This document shows, piece after piece, positions 7,915 to 17,409 of a stretch of 64,000 nt of DNA. The notes under the pieces are model-generated. The model did no database searches, was not told the origin of the DNA, and saw nothing but the letters and a program-made list of their open reading frames with translations. The stretch comes from Cryomorpha sp963836915 (lineage in GTDB: Bacteria; Bacteroidota; Bacteroidia; Flavobacteriales_D; Cryomorphaceae). Within the stretch, counting starts at the first letter, position 1. The number at the start of each line of letters is the position of its first letter. A program made the position numbers and the translations under genes. The DNA lies in the NCBI GenBank assembly GCA_963836915.1, contig CAWILH010000002.1:1798001-1862000 (forward strand). Direction: 5' to 3'.

Positions 7915-9054
7915 CTACTCCTGAAGTATATTTCTTGAGATCACCAATTTCTGGATTTCACTCGTTCCCTCGCCTATGGTGCATAGCTTACTGTCGCGGT
8001 AAAACTTCTCGGCGGGATAATCTTTGGTATAGCCATAGCCCCCAAAAATCTGAACCCCTTCCGTAGCCGCCCGTACACATACTTCACTGGCGTAGTACTT
8101 GGCCATGGCCGACTGCTTGGTGACGTCCAGCCCTTTATTTTTACGATCGGCAGCCTGCAGGGTGAGCAACTCGGCTGCATCTATTTCAGTGGCCATATCA
8201 GCCAACTTAAACGCGATGGCCTGAAACTCGGAGATGGGCTTCCCAAACTGCTCACGCTCCTTGCTATACTTCAATGCCGCATCATAGGCGCCTTTGGCAA
8301 TGCCCAATGAAAGTGCTGCTATGGAGATACGCCCTCCGTCCAGAATTTTCATGGCTTGTATAAAGCCCGCACCCACTTCGCCAAGTACATTTTCTTCGGG
8401 TATCCGGCAGTCTTCAAAGATCATCTCGGCAGTTTCTGATGCCCGCATCCCGAGCTTGTTTTCCTTCTTGCCGGCCTTAAAACCTGCCGTACCGCGCTCT
8501 ACCACAAAGGCGGTGATCCCCTTAGAGTCAAGCAGCTCGCCCGAGCGTGCAAGCACCACGGCCACATCGCCGCTGATGCCATGCGTGATCCAATTCTTGG
8601 CGCCATTCAGCACCCATTCGTTTCCTTCTTTAGCGGCAGTGGTCTTCATGCGCAGGGCATCCGAACCGGTATTGCTCTCGGTAAGCCCCCAAGCACCGAT
8701 CCACTCGCCCGTGGCCAACTTGGGCAACCACTTTTTCTTTTGCTCTTCATTCCCAAAATTCAGTATATGACCTGTGCAAAGTGAATTATGCGCAGCCACT
8801 GAAAGCGCTACCGAACCGCAGATACGCCCTATTTCTGACACCGCAGTATAATATTCATAATAGCCAAAACCGGCACCGCCGTATTCTTCGGGCACAATTA
8901 CACCAAGCAGTCCGAGCTCACCCATTTTCTTCATGGCTTCAATAGGAAAATACTGCCGCTCGTCCCAATCCATTAGGTTGGGCCTTATCTCTTTTTCTCC
9001 AAAATCGCGCACCATTTGGGCGATCATCTTCTGGTTTTCGGTCTGCTTATTCAT
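7915..9054 (-). CDS. Acyl-CoA dehydrogenase
   Basis: 379 residues. FAD-dependent alpha,beta-dehydrogenation of acyl-CoA (fatty-acid or branched-chain amino-acid catabolism), passing electrons to ETF. Visible landmarks are the flavin/substrate segment LTESNTGSDA, the middle EERGTAGF-like beta domain (VERGTAGFKAGKKENKLGMR), and the C-terminal GEGTSEIQ with the probable catalytic Glu362. I chose ATG 9054 (MNKQTENQ): a longer frame would overlap apt and adds a non-homologous N-terminus. It sits 22 bases after apt, at the end of the symporter-comEA-apt run. Substrate chain length cannot be read from sequence alone. Confidence 0.93.
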   Translation of the reverse strand: MNKQTENQKMIAQMVRDFGEKEIRPNLMDWDERQYFPIEAMKKMGELGLLGVIVPEEYGGAGFGYYEYYTAVSEIGRICGSVALSVAAHNSLCTGHILNFGNEEQKKKWLPKLATGEWIGAWGLTESNTGSDALRMKTTAAKEGNEWVLNGAKNWITHGISGDVAVVLARSGELLDSKGITAFVVERGTAGFKAGKKENKLGMRASETAEMIFEDCRIPEENVLGEVGAGFIQAMKILDGGRISIAALSLGIAKGAYDAALKYSKEREQFGKPISEFQAIAFKLADMATEIDAAELLTLQAADRKNKGLDVTKQSAMAKYYASEVCVRAATEGVQIFGGYGYTKDYPAEKFYRDSKLCTIGEGTSEIQKLVISRNILQE

Positions 9055-9076
9055 ATAAATCGTCTTTTTCGTTCTA

Positions 9077-9613
9077 TCAACTATAACTGAGCAAGCTGAT
9101 AATAGGTTTATTAAATCCTTCCAATTTCTTTCTCCCCGCAAGCATTTCCAACTCAATTAAAAATGAAAATCCGGCCACTTCGCCGCCTTCCATTTCAATG
9201 AGCTTGCTGGCAGCGGCCGCCGTGCCACCGGTGGCCAGCAGGTCGTCATGCACCAATACCTTCATCCCAGGCTTCACACTGCCTTTATGCATCTCCACTT
9301 CATTAGACCCGTACTCCAGCTCATAGCTATACCGCACGGTTTCGCCGGGAAGCTTACCCACTTTTCGCACCAATACGAAGGGCACATCGAGCGCCATGGC
9401 CAGCGGCAGCCCAAAAAGGAAACCGCGGCTCTCCACTCCTGCCACTGCGTCGATCGATTTATCTTTGAAAAGAGACGCAAATTCAGTCACGATGGCCCTG
9501 CTCAATCCTGGCGATTCCATGATCGGCGTGATGTCCTTAAACTGTATTCCCTTTTTGGGAAAATCAGGCACATTCCGTATCGTGGCCGCTATTTGATCGC
9601 GCAGGGCATTCAT
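9077..9613 (-). CDS. apt: Adenine phosphoribosyltransferase
   Basis: 178 residues. Purine salvage in the cytoplasm: adenine plus PRPP gives AMP. The PRPP-binding loop VLVHDDLLATGGTAA (119-133) and the ESRGF segment (61-65) are intact, and the length is typical. Its ATG shares one base with the comEA stop (TAATG), implying translational coupling. Confidence 0.97.
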   Translation of the reverse strand: MNALRDQIAATIRNVPDFPKKGIQFKDITPIMESPGLSRAIVTEFASLFKDKSIDAVAGVESRGFLFGLPLAMALDVPFVLVRKVGKLPGETVRYSYELEYGSNEVEMHKGSVKPGMKVLVHDDLLATGGTAAAASKLIEMEGGEVAGFSFLIELEMLAGRKKLEGFNKPIISLLSYS

Positions 9614-10545
9614 TAAAATTCTAAATAGGGTGCAAGTTTACCGCTTAATTCAGCATTGACCAAACCCGTGGACTCCAAAGCCTTCATATTTGCAAAAGCA
9701 CCACCTTGCTCGCGCCGCGCTACGATGGCATTTGCCAATTTAAAACTAAGGTATGGATGCATCGAAAGCTGCTGCGCCGTAAGGGTATTGATGCGCAGCT
9801 TCCGCAAATTACTTCCATCTACCACCACCTTATCGGCAAATAGATCGACCTTTTCCGGGGTCATTTTATAGAGCTCAAGAAGCTGGCCCAACGAGTGATA
9901 ACCGCCCAACTCTTCGCGGTAAGCGACTATCTTTTTTGCATAAAAGGAACCGATACCACGCAGTTTTTTGAGCTCAGTGGTATCTGAATAGTTCAGGTCA
10001 CATACCATTGGTGTGTAAGAATAAGAGACGGTATCAGCCTTCGATGACCGTTTTACCTTCTCTTCGGTGGGTTCCTTTTCATAAGGGTTCCGGTACTCTT
10101 TTTTACGTGCCTTTTTGGCAAACGGGGTTTGCTCAGGCAAATCGATATATGCTTCGAGCCGGGCATATTCTTCTTCATCTACAAAGAAGAGCTTTGCGAC
10201 GTCGGACTTTTTCTTGAACTTTCCACCTGCGCCCTGATATTTCCGTAAGGTGGCCACTTCCCTTGCGGTAAAGCCGAGCGCAAGATAGCCGCTATCATCG
10301 AGCAAATTAGGGTCAAAATTGAAAAGTGAATCATCGCGGGTTTCGGCAGCCGAGGCTGCTTCTTCGCTGGCTTTCAAGGAGTCGAGCGTGGCGGCAAACT
10401 GCGAAAGATCTGGTTTCGGTGGTACATAAAATCGAGCGTATGCGTAGCTGGCCACGATGATCAGGAATAGAATGATCAACAAGGCCAGGGCGCCATTCCG
10501 CTCTGAGCGATGATGTTCAAAATAGAAACGTACATTCGTAAACAT
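9613..10545 (-). CDS. Membrane-anchored ComEA-like helix-hairpin-helix protein
   Basis: 310 residues from ATG 10545 (a GTG one codon upstream is possible). A single membrane segment (about residues 19-40, ALALLIILFLIIVASYAYA) is followed by a periplasmic part with three helix-hairpin-helix-like modules: FDPNLLDDSGYLALGF near 75, DLNYSDTTELKKLRGIGSF near 185, and INTLTAQQLSMHPYLSF near 250. Such proteins bind DNA, as ComEA does in competence uptake. Most Bacteroidota carry a gene of this type, and its role there is not firmly assigned. It sits 22 bases after the alanine symporter and overlaps apt by one base. Confidence 0.85.
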   Translation of the reverse strand: MFTNVRFYFEHHRSERNGALALLIILFLIIVASYAYARFYVPPKPDLSQFAATLDSLKASEEAASAAETRDDSLFNFDPNLLDDSGYLALGFTAREVATLRKYQGAGGKFKKKSDVAKLFFVDEEEYARLEAYIDLPEQTPFAKKARKKEYRNPYEKEPTEEKVKRSSKADTVSYSYTPMVCDLNYSDTTELKKLRGIGSFYAKKIVAYREELGGYHSLGQLLELYKMTPEKVDLFADKVVVDGSNLRKLRINTLTAQQLSMHPYLSFKLANAIVARREQGGAFANMKALESTGLVNAELSGKLAPYLEF

Positions 10546-10567
10546 CACCCAGTCCCTTTTTTACAGC

Positions 10568-12631
10568 CTACTCCTTAAAGCGCTTTATCGTACCGTCTTT
10601 GATTCCGATAAAATAGGCTTTTAAATCAGCCCTGACTTCTCCCGAAAGGAGCACAAGTCCCAGAATATTCGGGAAGGCCATACCGAGGATCATAAGATCT
10701 GAAAAGTCGAGCACGCTGCCCAGCCCTACCGAAGACCCGATCACGATGAAGACCAGAAATATGGCCTTGTAGACCAATTCAGACCTCTTGGAATTCCCAA
10801 ATAGATAGCCCCATGATTTTAATCCATAATACGACCATGAGATCATGGTAGAAAATGCAAAGAGCACGATGGCCACCAGCAGCACCCAATCAAACCAAGG
10901 GAATATGCTTGAGAAGGCTGCCGATGTGAGTTCAGAACCATTGAGCGCTCCCGGATCGGTAGCAAAACCGGTAAAGATCAAGACCAGCGCTGTCATGGTG
11001 CATACCACCACGGTATCTACGAAGGGCTCCAATAGCGCGACGATACCCTCACTGATGGGATACTTCGTACGCGATGCGCTATGGGCAATACTGGCCGAAC
11101 CGGTGCCTGCTTCGTTTGAGAATGCAGCCCGCTGAAAGCCGACCACCAAAACCCCGATCACACCGCCCTTAAGCGCCGAAGGGGCAAAAGCTCCATTGAA
11201 AATTGCTGAAAAGGCAGCACCGATGTTTTCGATGTGCAGGGCGATGATCAAAAGCGCAAAACCCACGTAAACACCCACCATGAGCGGCACAATCTTGTCG
11301 GTGACTTTAGCAATGCTCTTGATACCGCCTATGATCACCAGCGCCACGAGTATGGCGAGAATCACCCCAAAGAGCGCCCCGTTATCCTGAAATATTGGGA
11401 TCTTATTGGATACCTGCACGAATGCCTGATTGGCCTGAAACATATTTCCACCGCCAAAAGAACCGCCAATGCAAAGTATGGCAAAAAGTACGGCAAGCAC
11501 CTTTCCGAGTCCACCGAGCTTTTTGTTCTTAAGCCCTTGGCTTAAATAATACATGGTGCTGCCCGAGACTTCCCCCTTGCTGTTTATCAATCTGTATTTT
11601 ACGCCAAGGGTACACTCTGTAAACTTGCTGGCCATACCGAGCAGGCCTGCAATGATCATCCAGAATGTGGCTCCCGGACCGCCTATAACGATTGCCACGG
11701 CCACACCGGCTATATTTCCAAGACCAACGGTAGCCGAAAGCGCGGTGGTCAAGGCCTGGAAATGAGATACTTCCCCCTTATCTGCCGGATCGTCAAACTT
11801 TCCGCGCACGAGGGCGAAAGCCTGTTTTACCCCCCGGAAATTAATAAAGCCCATACGCAACGTAAAGAAAATAGCCCCTAGCACCAGCCAGACCACAATA
11901 AATGGGATCCCCTTCTGCTGGGTGTCGCCATTGGGGTAGAGCAGCGGCCGCGGTGCATCGTAGTCGATACTGCCGATCACAGCGGTATTCAATCGTGCAA
12001 TGGCTTCGGTATCATTTCGGTCAAAAACCATTTCGCCCGCGTCGAACCAATGATTGAGCACTCCATTTTCGGCGGCATAGAGCGTAGTGGTGTCATTCGT
12101 ATTCCGGCGGATGAGTGCCAATCGATCGCCCCTTTGCACGGAAGTGCCGGCAGGAACGTACCAATTCATCAAAAATATCTTCTGCACTTCATCGCGCTTA
12201 TAGCCAGTCGCAAAAATCCTGCTTTGCTCGGCATAGACCACGGGATCGTAAATACCGATAGCCGAGAATGGATCCCAGAAAAGAAAGGACGACATCGCAC
12301 CTACTACGGGCAGGAATACGGAATTGATCTTTTCTTCGGTACTGGCTGGCGGTATCTTCCCTTCCAGTTTTACCTGTGCGCCCGTGGCGTCAGATACCAC
12401 AACGCTGAAGCCTACCCCTTCGGTGATTCCGCTGCTGGTAGACTCGTCAAGGGCAGTCTGTTGGTTGCTCCACTTATAGGTATAGGGCGGCGTTCCCGCC
12501 AGAATTTCAACATCGGCCCTACCATCACTGATCTGTTCGCTATCGTTTGATAATTCTAGCTTGACATCTAATTGGGCATTGAGCTGAGAAATAAAAAATA
12601 AGCCGAGAACTGCGGAGAGAAGGTTTTTCAT
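10568..12631 (-). CDS. Sodium:alanine symporter (AGCS family) with extracytoplasmic N-terminal extension
   Basis: 687 residues, longer than the usual ~450-500 for AGCS transporters. Signal peptide (SAVLGLFFISQLNAQ), then a SprB-like repeat (GTPPYTYKWSN, residues ~45-75), a first membrane segment near 100, a biotinyl/lipoyl-like hairpin segment (VPAGTSVQRGDRLALI ... AAENGVLNHWF, ~165-205), then the canonical AGCS core: TALSATVGLGNIAGVAVAI, GPGATFWMIIAGLLGMASKF and FQRAAFSNEAGTGSASIAH. It imports alanine or glycine with Na+ (family knowledge). It heads a minus-strand run with comEA, apt and the acyl-CoA dehydrogenase gene. Confidence 0.92.
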   Translation of the reverse strand: MKNLLSAVLGLFFISQLNAQLDVKLELSNDSEQISDGRADVEILAGTPPYTYKWSNQQTALDESTSSGITEGVGFSVVVSDATGAQVKLEGKIPPASTEEKINSVFLPVVGAMSSFLFWDPFSAIGIYDPVVYAEQSRIFATGYKRDEVQKIFLMNWYVPAGTSVQRGDRLALIRRNTNDTTTLYAAENGVLNHWFDAGEMVFDRNDTEAIARLNTAVIGSIDYDAPRPLLYPNGDTQQKGIPFIVVWLVLGAIFFTLRMGFINFRGVKQAFALVRGKFDDPADKGEVSHFQALTTALSATVGLGNIAGVAVAIVIGGPGATFWMIIAGLLGMASKFTECTLGVKYRLINSKGEVSGSTMYYLSQGLKNKKLGGLGKVLAVLFAILCIGGSFGGGNMFQANQAFVQVSNKIPIFQDNGALFGVILAILVALVIIGGIKSIAKVTDKIVPLMVGVYVGFALLIIALHIENIGAAFSAIFNGAFAPSALKGGVIGVLVVGFQRAAFSNEAGTGSASIAHSASRTKYPISEGIVALLEPFVDTVVVCTMTALVLIFTGFATDPGALNGSELTSAAFSSIFPWFDWVLLVAIVLFAFSTMISWSYYGLKSWGYLFGNSKRSELVYKAIFLVFIVIGSSVGLGSVLDFSDLMILGMAFPNILGLVLLSGEVRADLKAYFIGIKDGTIKRFKE

Positions 12632-12719
12632 AAAATTTGGAGGTTCCTGTCGTGGGACTTTTAAAACGATAAGACCGCTAAAAAACTAAAAAAAGCTGTG
12701 CTAAAAAAATGAAACTCCC

Positions 12720-12944
12720 TTAGAGATCCCAAATAGTCTTGCGCTGGCGATGTATAAAATATGATTTATGTTCTAAAAGAAAGGCCATGATCAAGTAAAT
12801 AAGTAAGGGTGACCCTAGCGTGATAAAACATAGATAAATGAAGTAGAGCCGCACTTTTGAAGATGCAATACCGAGCTTCTTGCCCCACCATTCGCACACG
12901 CCAAATACCTGACCTTCAAAGAAATTATAGATATGGTTAACCAT
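12720..12944 (-). CDS. PspC-domain membrane protein
   Basis: 74 residues. The N-terminal part has the PspC pattern (GVCEWWGKKLGI...VRLYFIYL) followed by a hydrophobic helix (GSPLLIYLIMAFLL) and a basic tail. PspC domains are small inner-membrane modules linked to envelope stress. Its ATG overlaps the DUF2851 stop by eight bases; it is the last gene of the purM-prfA-pyrF-DUF2851 run. The 88 bases downstream show no clear terminator. Confidence 0.85.
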   Translation of the reverse strand: MVNHIYNFFEGQVFGVCEWWGKKLGIASSKVRLYFIYLCFITLGSPLLIYLIMAFLLEHKSYFIHRQRKTIWDL

Positions 12945-14231
12945 GATAATCCTGTTCTTTTAAAATATTAATACCCACTTTGCAGTTCAGACATTTCAAC
13001 GCCTGACAATAATCTTTATACAGCCCCAAGAGCCCCTGAGAATCAAAAGCGCTCTCGGCTGCAAAGCCAAGATAATTAAAGTTTCCAATTATCGTATTTT
13101 TTTCGGCGGGCAATTGCTCCAAATGTTTGATGGCCTTCTCCTGATAGGTCTGATCGCGATTATAGGATGCAAGTGCAAACATGAAAGGCACGACGGCATT
13201 GATCACCAGCAGCTCGATGGCCGATTTGCCCAGTCGCTTTGTTTTTGGTTCGCTATCCTTATCGAGGGTATAATGGTTCAACCAAAAACCGGTGGTAAGC
13301 GGTGCGAGAAAAAGTTTTTTGAGGGATTCAAGATCGGTGGCATCGATCACCTTTTGCGCCAGCGCCCCTTCGCGGGCATAAATCGCGGCCAATTGCGCGA
13401 GGCGCACAGCGGGAAAATTCTGTGGCCGCAGCCTGAATAATTTCCACGCTGTGACCGGCATTGGTTTCAACTGAAATTTATTTTGCAGGAAGGCATACTC
13501 ATCTTTGAGCCTTGCCAGATGGACATTCCCCTTGAGCTGCGCCGAATGGAGCATTCCCGCCTGGCCAAGAAATAAAGCTTCCATGGTATCGGAAGATTTA
13601 GCGCATTTGCGCACCAAGCTGAATGGCGCAATAATGGCCAGCTGCTCCATGGGTATGGCATTGACCTTCATGCCCAGCGAGCGGCAAAGGATGCGGTAAA
13701 AAGTCTCTTCGAGATCGCCGCCCGAATAATTCAAAATATCACGGCAATACTCGGACTTTTGCTCCAACCTATGCACCGAAGCGGCCTGCACAGCGCCTAC
13801 CTTTATGATGGACGGCACCTTTGGCGCAAGTGCTTCACAGGGTATAAATGCGGCCTTCTTCACCCATGATTTATAATAGCGGTAAGTCTGATAATCGAGA
13901 AGGTCTTTCAACTCCAATACCGGAATGGCTGTGCCTTGCTTATCGCAAATCTCAAGATCGGCAGTGTATACCACATGAAGGATCACATTGTCATAGGCCG
14001 GATCATTTTGATGATTATGCTTATTCCAATCGCTGGCATTAATATGGACTTCAATATTGCCCGCCCAAAGCGTATCGCCAATCCTTACGCGGCCTTCCAG
14101 AAAATCGGCCCCGAATTGGTATTGTGCAAACCAACTTTTACGACTTCGAGCGGCTTGCCATCTTTTAGCGTTAATTCACGTGAAGTGAACTGCTGATATT
14201 TCCAAACGTATTGCAGAAAGTCTTCATTCAC
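12937..14231 (-). pseudogene. DUF2851 family protein, frameshifted near its N-terminus
   Basis: The intact part (12937-13986) gives 349 residues of a DUF2851 protein, a Bacteroidota family of unknown function. The conserved N-terminus is present but in another frame: GTG 14231 starts NEDFLQYVWKYQ, ELTLKDGKPLEVVKVGLHNT and NSGP, then a frame change, then FLEGRVRIGDTLWAGNIEV and NHQNDPAYDNVILHVVYTAD. A single missing base in the coding-strand run GGGGCC (14107-14112) explains the break; restored, the protein would be 431 residues. It lies 15 bases after pyrF and overlaps pspC. Sequencing error is as likely as inactivation. Confidence 0.8.
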
Positions 14232-14246
14232 AGCCAAATATTTGGA

Positions 14247-15071
14247 TCAATATAATCCTTTTTCCTTGAGTATGCGCTTCATCTCGGCCGAAATCTGCTT
14301 TGCTTCATGAGCTGCGGCTTCCGCAAAATCGCTGCCGCTACTAGCGTAGATGATCCCACGCGAAGAATTTATCAATAGTCCGACATCATCGTTCAGCGCG
14401 TATTGGCATACGTCTTCGAGGCTGCCGCCCTGCGCACCCACGCCGGGCACCAATAGGAAATGATCGGGGACAACAGCCCTTATCTCTTTGAATCTTTCTG
14501 GGCGTGTGGCTCCTACCACAAACATCAAGTTCTCAGCGGTTCCCCAATCCATTGCTTTGCGAAGTACCTGCTCATAGAGTTCGTAGCCTAAATTTGGGGC
14601 TTTGAAAAATTGAAAATCATCCGCTCCCTTATTGGATGTTAAGGCCAATAGAATAGCCCACTTGTCTGGAAAATTCAAAAAGGGAAGCACCGAATCGCTC
14701 CCCATGTACGGCGCTATGGTCACCGCATCGCAGGCGAACCGCTCAAAATAGGTTTCGGCGTATTTACGTGATGTATTCCCGATATCACCCCGCTTGGCAT
14801 CGGCGATGATGAAATGGCTGTTGCCAATATAATCGACCGTTTTCTCAAAAGCCGTCCACCCTGCCGCACCGAGGCATTCGTAAAAAGCCAGATTAGGTTT
14901 ATACGCCACCGCATAAGGGCGGGTGGCATCGATGATGGCTTTGTTAAACTCAAAAACAGGATCTTTGCTTTGCAGCAAATGCGCCGGAATCTTAGCCAAA
15001 TCAGGGTCTAAGCCTACACAGAGAAAACTTTCCTTCGCTCTGATAGAAGCGATCAATTGCGCTCGGGTCAT
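14247..15071 (-). CDS. pyrF: Orotidine 5'-phosphate decarboxylase
   Basis: 274 residues, the longer 'type 2' PyrF form. It converts OMP to UMP, the last step of de novo pyrimidine synthesis. The catalytic Asp/Lys motif is visible as IADAKRGDIGN (about residues 85-95); the phosphate-binding end is LLVPGVGAQGG. It starts one base after the prfA stop, so it is tightly coupled. Confidence 0.96.
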   Translation of the reverse strand: MTRAQLIASIRAKESFLCVGLDPDLAKIPAHLLQSKDPVFEFNKAIIDATRPYAVAYKPNLAFYECLGAAGWTAFEKTVDYIGNSHFIIADAKRGDIGNTSRKYAETYFERFACDAVTIAPYMGSDSVLPFLNFPDKWAILLALTSNKGADDFQFFKAPNLGYELYEQVLRKAMDWGTAENLMFVVGATRPERFKEIRAVVPDHFLLVPGVGAQGGSLEDVCQYALNDDVGLLINSSRGIIYASSGSDFAEAAAHEAKQISAEMKRILKEKGLY

Positions 15072-15072
15072 A

Positions 15073-16161
15073 TTAACTGGCTACGCTTTCTTTTAATTTT
15101 TCTGCATTCTCGGCCACTTGTAGTGCATCGATGATCTCGCCAATATCGCCATCCATCACGCTCGATAAATTATACATGGTAAGGTTGATACGATGATCGG
15201 TCATGCGTCCCTGCGGGTAATTATAGGTCCGTATCTTGGCCGATCGATCGCCAGATGAGACCATTGATTTCCTGATCTTCGAGTCGGCAGCAAGTTTTTT
15301 CTCCAGCTCCATCTCGTAGATTCGGGTGCGCAATACGCTCAGTGCCTTTTCATGATTCTTGAGCTTCGACTTCTGATCTTGACATTGCGCCACGATACCC
15401 GTAGGGATATGGGTAAGCCGAATGGCCGAGTACGTGGTATTTACCGATTGCCCGCCGGGGCCCGATGAGCAATAGCTATCTACCCGAATATCTGAGTCCT
15501 TGATTTCCACATCAAACTCTTCTGCTTCGGGCAGCACGATCACCGTGGCGGCAGATGTATGCACACGTCCTTGCGTCTCTGTTTGCGGTACACGCTGCAC
15601 GCGGTGCACACCACCTTCGTACTTCAGGTTGCCGTAGATACCTTCACCGATTACATTGAATATGATCTCTTTGAAGCCACCTGATGTCCCATAATTGGTA
15701 TCGACGATCTCTACTTTCCAGTTTCTTGATTCGATGTATTTGGTATACATTCTGAAGAGATCGCCGGCGAAGATACTTGCTTCGTCGCCGCCTGTACCGG
15801 CGCGGATTTCCATAATGGCATTCTTGGAGTCTTCGGGGTCTTTGGGAATAAGCAATACTTTGATTTCTTCTTCCTTTTTGGCCTTCGATTCTTCTAGATC
15901 GGCGGCTTCGGCCTTGGCCATCTCCCTAAAGTCTTCATCCTTCTCATTCTGAAGTATCTCACGTGCATTGGCGAGATTCTCAACCATTAGCTTATAGGAA
16001 TCATAGGCCGCCACAATCGGCTCCAGCTCTTTATACTCCTTCGAAAGGCGCACGTAGCGCTTCATATCTGAGATCACGTCGGGATCGACGATCTGCTTGC
16101 CCACTTCCTGATAATGGTCTTTTACAGCCCCCAGACGAGCCAACATTTCATTCTCTTCCAT
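15073..16161 (-). CDS. prfA: Peptide chain release factor 1
   Basis: 362 residues. Recognises UAA and UAG and triggers peptide release. The codon-reading PxT tripeptide occurs as RVPQTETQG, and the catalytic GGQ is in SSGPGGQSVNTTYSAIRLTH, the RF1-type context. Length is normal. One base separates the purM stop from its start. Confidence 0.97.
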   Translation of the reverse strand: MEENEMLARLGAVKDHYQEVGKQIVDPDVISDMKRYVRLSKEYKELEPIVAAYDSYKLMVENLANAREILQNEKDEDFREMAKAEAADLEESKAKKEEEIKVLLIPKDPEDSKNAIMEIRAGTGGDEASIFAGDLFRMYTKYIESRNWKVEIVDTNYGTSGGFKEIIFNVIGEGIYGNLKYEGGVHRVQRVPQTETQGRVHTSAATVIVLPEAEEFDVEIKDSDIRVDSYCSSGPGGQSVNTTYSAIRLTHIPTGIVAQCQDQKSKLKNHEKALSVLRTRIYEMELEKKLAADSKIRKSMVSSGDRSAKIRTYNYPQGRMTDHRINLTMYNLSSVMDGDIGEIIDALQVAENAEKLKESVAS

Positions 16162-16162
16162 A

Positions 16163-17335
16163 TCAACTATAGTTAAATATTCCTTTATGCGATGAAATCG
16201 TCAATCGCTTCTCTTCAGATTCTTCCACACGGCCTATCACCTGTGCCTTCACGTTAGAGCTTTCTGCTATGGCAATGATTGCACTGGCGGTATCAAGGTC
16301 GGTGTAAAGCTCCATGCGATGACCCATATTAAAGACCTTGTACATTTCTTGCCATGCTGTACCAGAACTGCTCTGTATCAAATTAAACAGGGGCGGTATC
16401 TCAAATAAATTGTCCTTGACCACATGGCCACTATCCAAAAAGTGGAGCACCTTGGTCTGGGCGCCACCGCTGCAATGTACCATGCCATCTATTTTATGTC
16501 GGTATTTTTCGAGCACTTTTTTAATGATCGGCGCATAGGTTCGCGTTGGCGAAAGCACGAGCTGCCCCACGGTTCTATCTACATCGTCTATCCGATCGGT
16601 AAGTGAATGCTTTCCGGTATAGGCCAAATCGCTGGGCATTGCCGCATCAAAAGTTTCGGGGTACTTCTCCCCTACCGCAGTGCTAAAAACATCATGCCGG
16701 GCAGAGGTGAGTCCATTGCTGCCCATCCCCGAATTATACTCCTTCTCATAGCTCGCCTGTCCGTAAGATGCGAGGCCTACGATCACATTTCCGGGCTTGA
16801 TCTTGGCATTATCTATTATTTCGCTTCGCTTGATCCTGGCGGTCACCGTGCTATCTACGATGATGGTGCGCACCAGGTCGCCCACATCTGCAGTTTCGCC
16901 GCCAGTAGAATGGACTCCGATTCCCATGGCCCTCAGATCGGCCAATAGCTCTTCCGTGCCATTGATAATCGCCGAGATTACCTCACCGCTTATCTTCAGC
17001 TTATTGCGCCCTATGGTAGAGCTTACCAGAATCTTATCGGTGACGCCCACGCAGAGCAGGTCATCGATATTCATGATCAACGCATCTTGTGCGATGCCCT
17101 TCCATACCGATATATCGCCGGTTTCTTTCCAATAGGCGTATGCCAATGATGACTTGGTCCCGGCACCATCGGCGTGCATCACAAGGCAATGCGCTTCACT
17201 GCCGGTAAGATAATCGGGTATCACCTTGCAAAAAGCTTTCGGAAAAAGGCCTTTGTCAATCGTGGCGATGGCATGGTGCACGTCTTCCTTGCCGGCACTC
17301 ACCCCACGCCCTTCGTATCGCTGCTGATCTATCAT
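16163..17335 (-). CDS. purM: Phosphoribosylformylglycinamidine cyclo-ligase (AIR synthase)
   Basis: 390 residues from ATG 17335 (MIDQQRYEGRGVSAGKED); a frame ten codons longer begins in the terminator region and is not used. ATP-dependent ring closure in de novo purine synthesis. Family features: the N-terminal YEGRGVSAG, the HADGAGTKSSLAY segment and the GMGSNGLTSARHD phosphate-binding region. It heads the purM-prfA-pyrF-DUF2851-pspC run. Confidence 0.95.
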   Translation of the reverse strand: MIDQQRYEGRGVSAGKEDVHHAIATIDKGLFPKAFCKVIPDYLTGSEAHCLVMHADGAGTKSSLAYAYWKETGDISVWKGIAQDALIMNIDDLLCVGVTDKILVSSTIGRNKLKISGEVISAIINGTEELLADLRAMGIGVHSTGGETADVGDLVRTIIVDSTVTARIKRSEIIDNAKIKPGNVIVGLASYGQASYEKEYNSGMGSNGLTSARHDVFSTAVGEKYPETFDAAMPSDLAYTGKHSLTDRIDDVDRTVGQLVLSPTRTYAPIIKKVLEKYRHKIDGMVHCSGGAQTKVLHFLDSGHVVKDNLFEIPPLFNLIQSSSGTAWQEMYKVFNMGHRMELYTDLDTASAIIAIAESSNVKAQVIGRVEESEEKRLTISSHKGIFNYS

Positions 17336-17345
17336 AAAAATAATG

Positions 17346-17391
17346 CTAAAAAAAAAGCATCCCAACTACCGGAACGGAGCAGGGACGCTTT
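17346..17391 (-). terminator. Rho-independent terminator after the PorE-like gene
   Basis: On the minus strand AAAGCGTCCC pairs with GGGATGCTTT (one G-T wobble) around an 18-base loop, followed by a run of T. It lies 19 bases past the stop of the PorE-like gene and isolates it from purM. Confidence 0.85.
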
Positions 17392-17409
17392 AAAAATTGT
17401 ATCGCTAAG

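Noticed and set aside
9055..9156. 34-codon N-terminal extension of the acyl-CoA dehydrogenase
   Set aside because: It would overlap apt by 80 bases and adds residues unlike the family; ATG 9054 is preferred.
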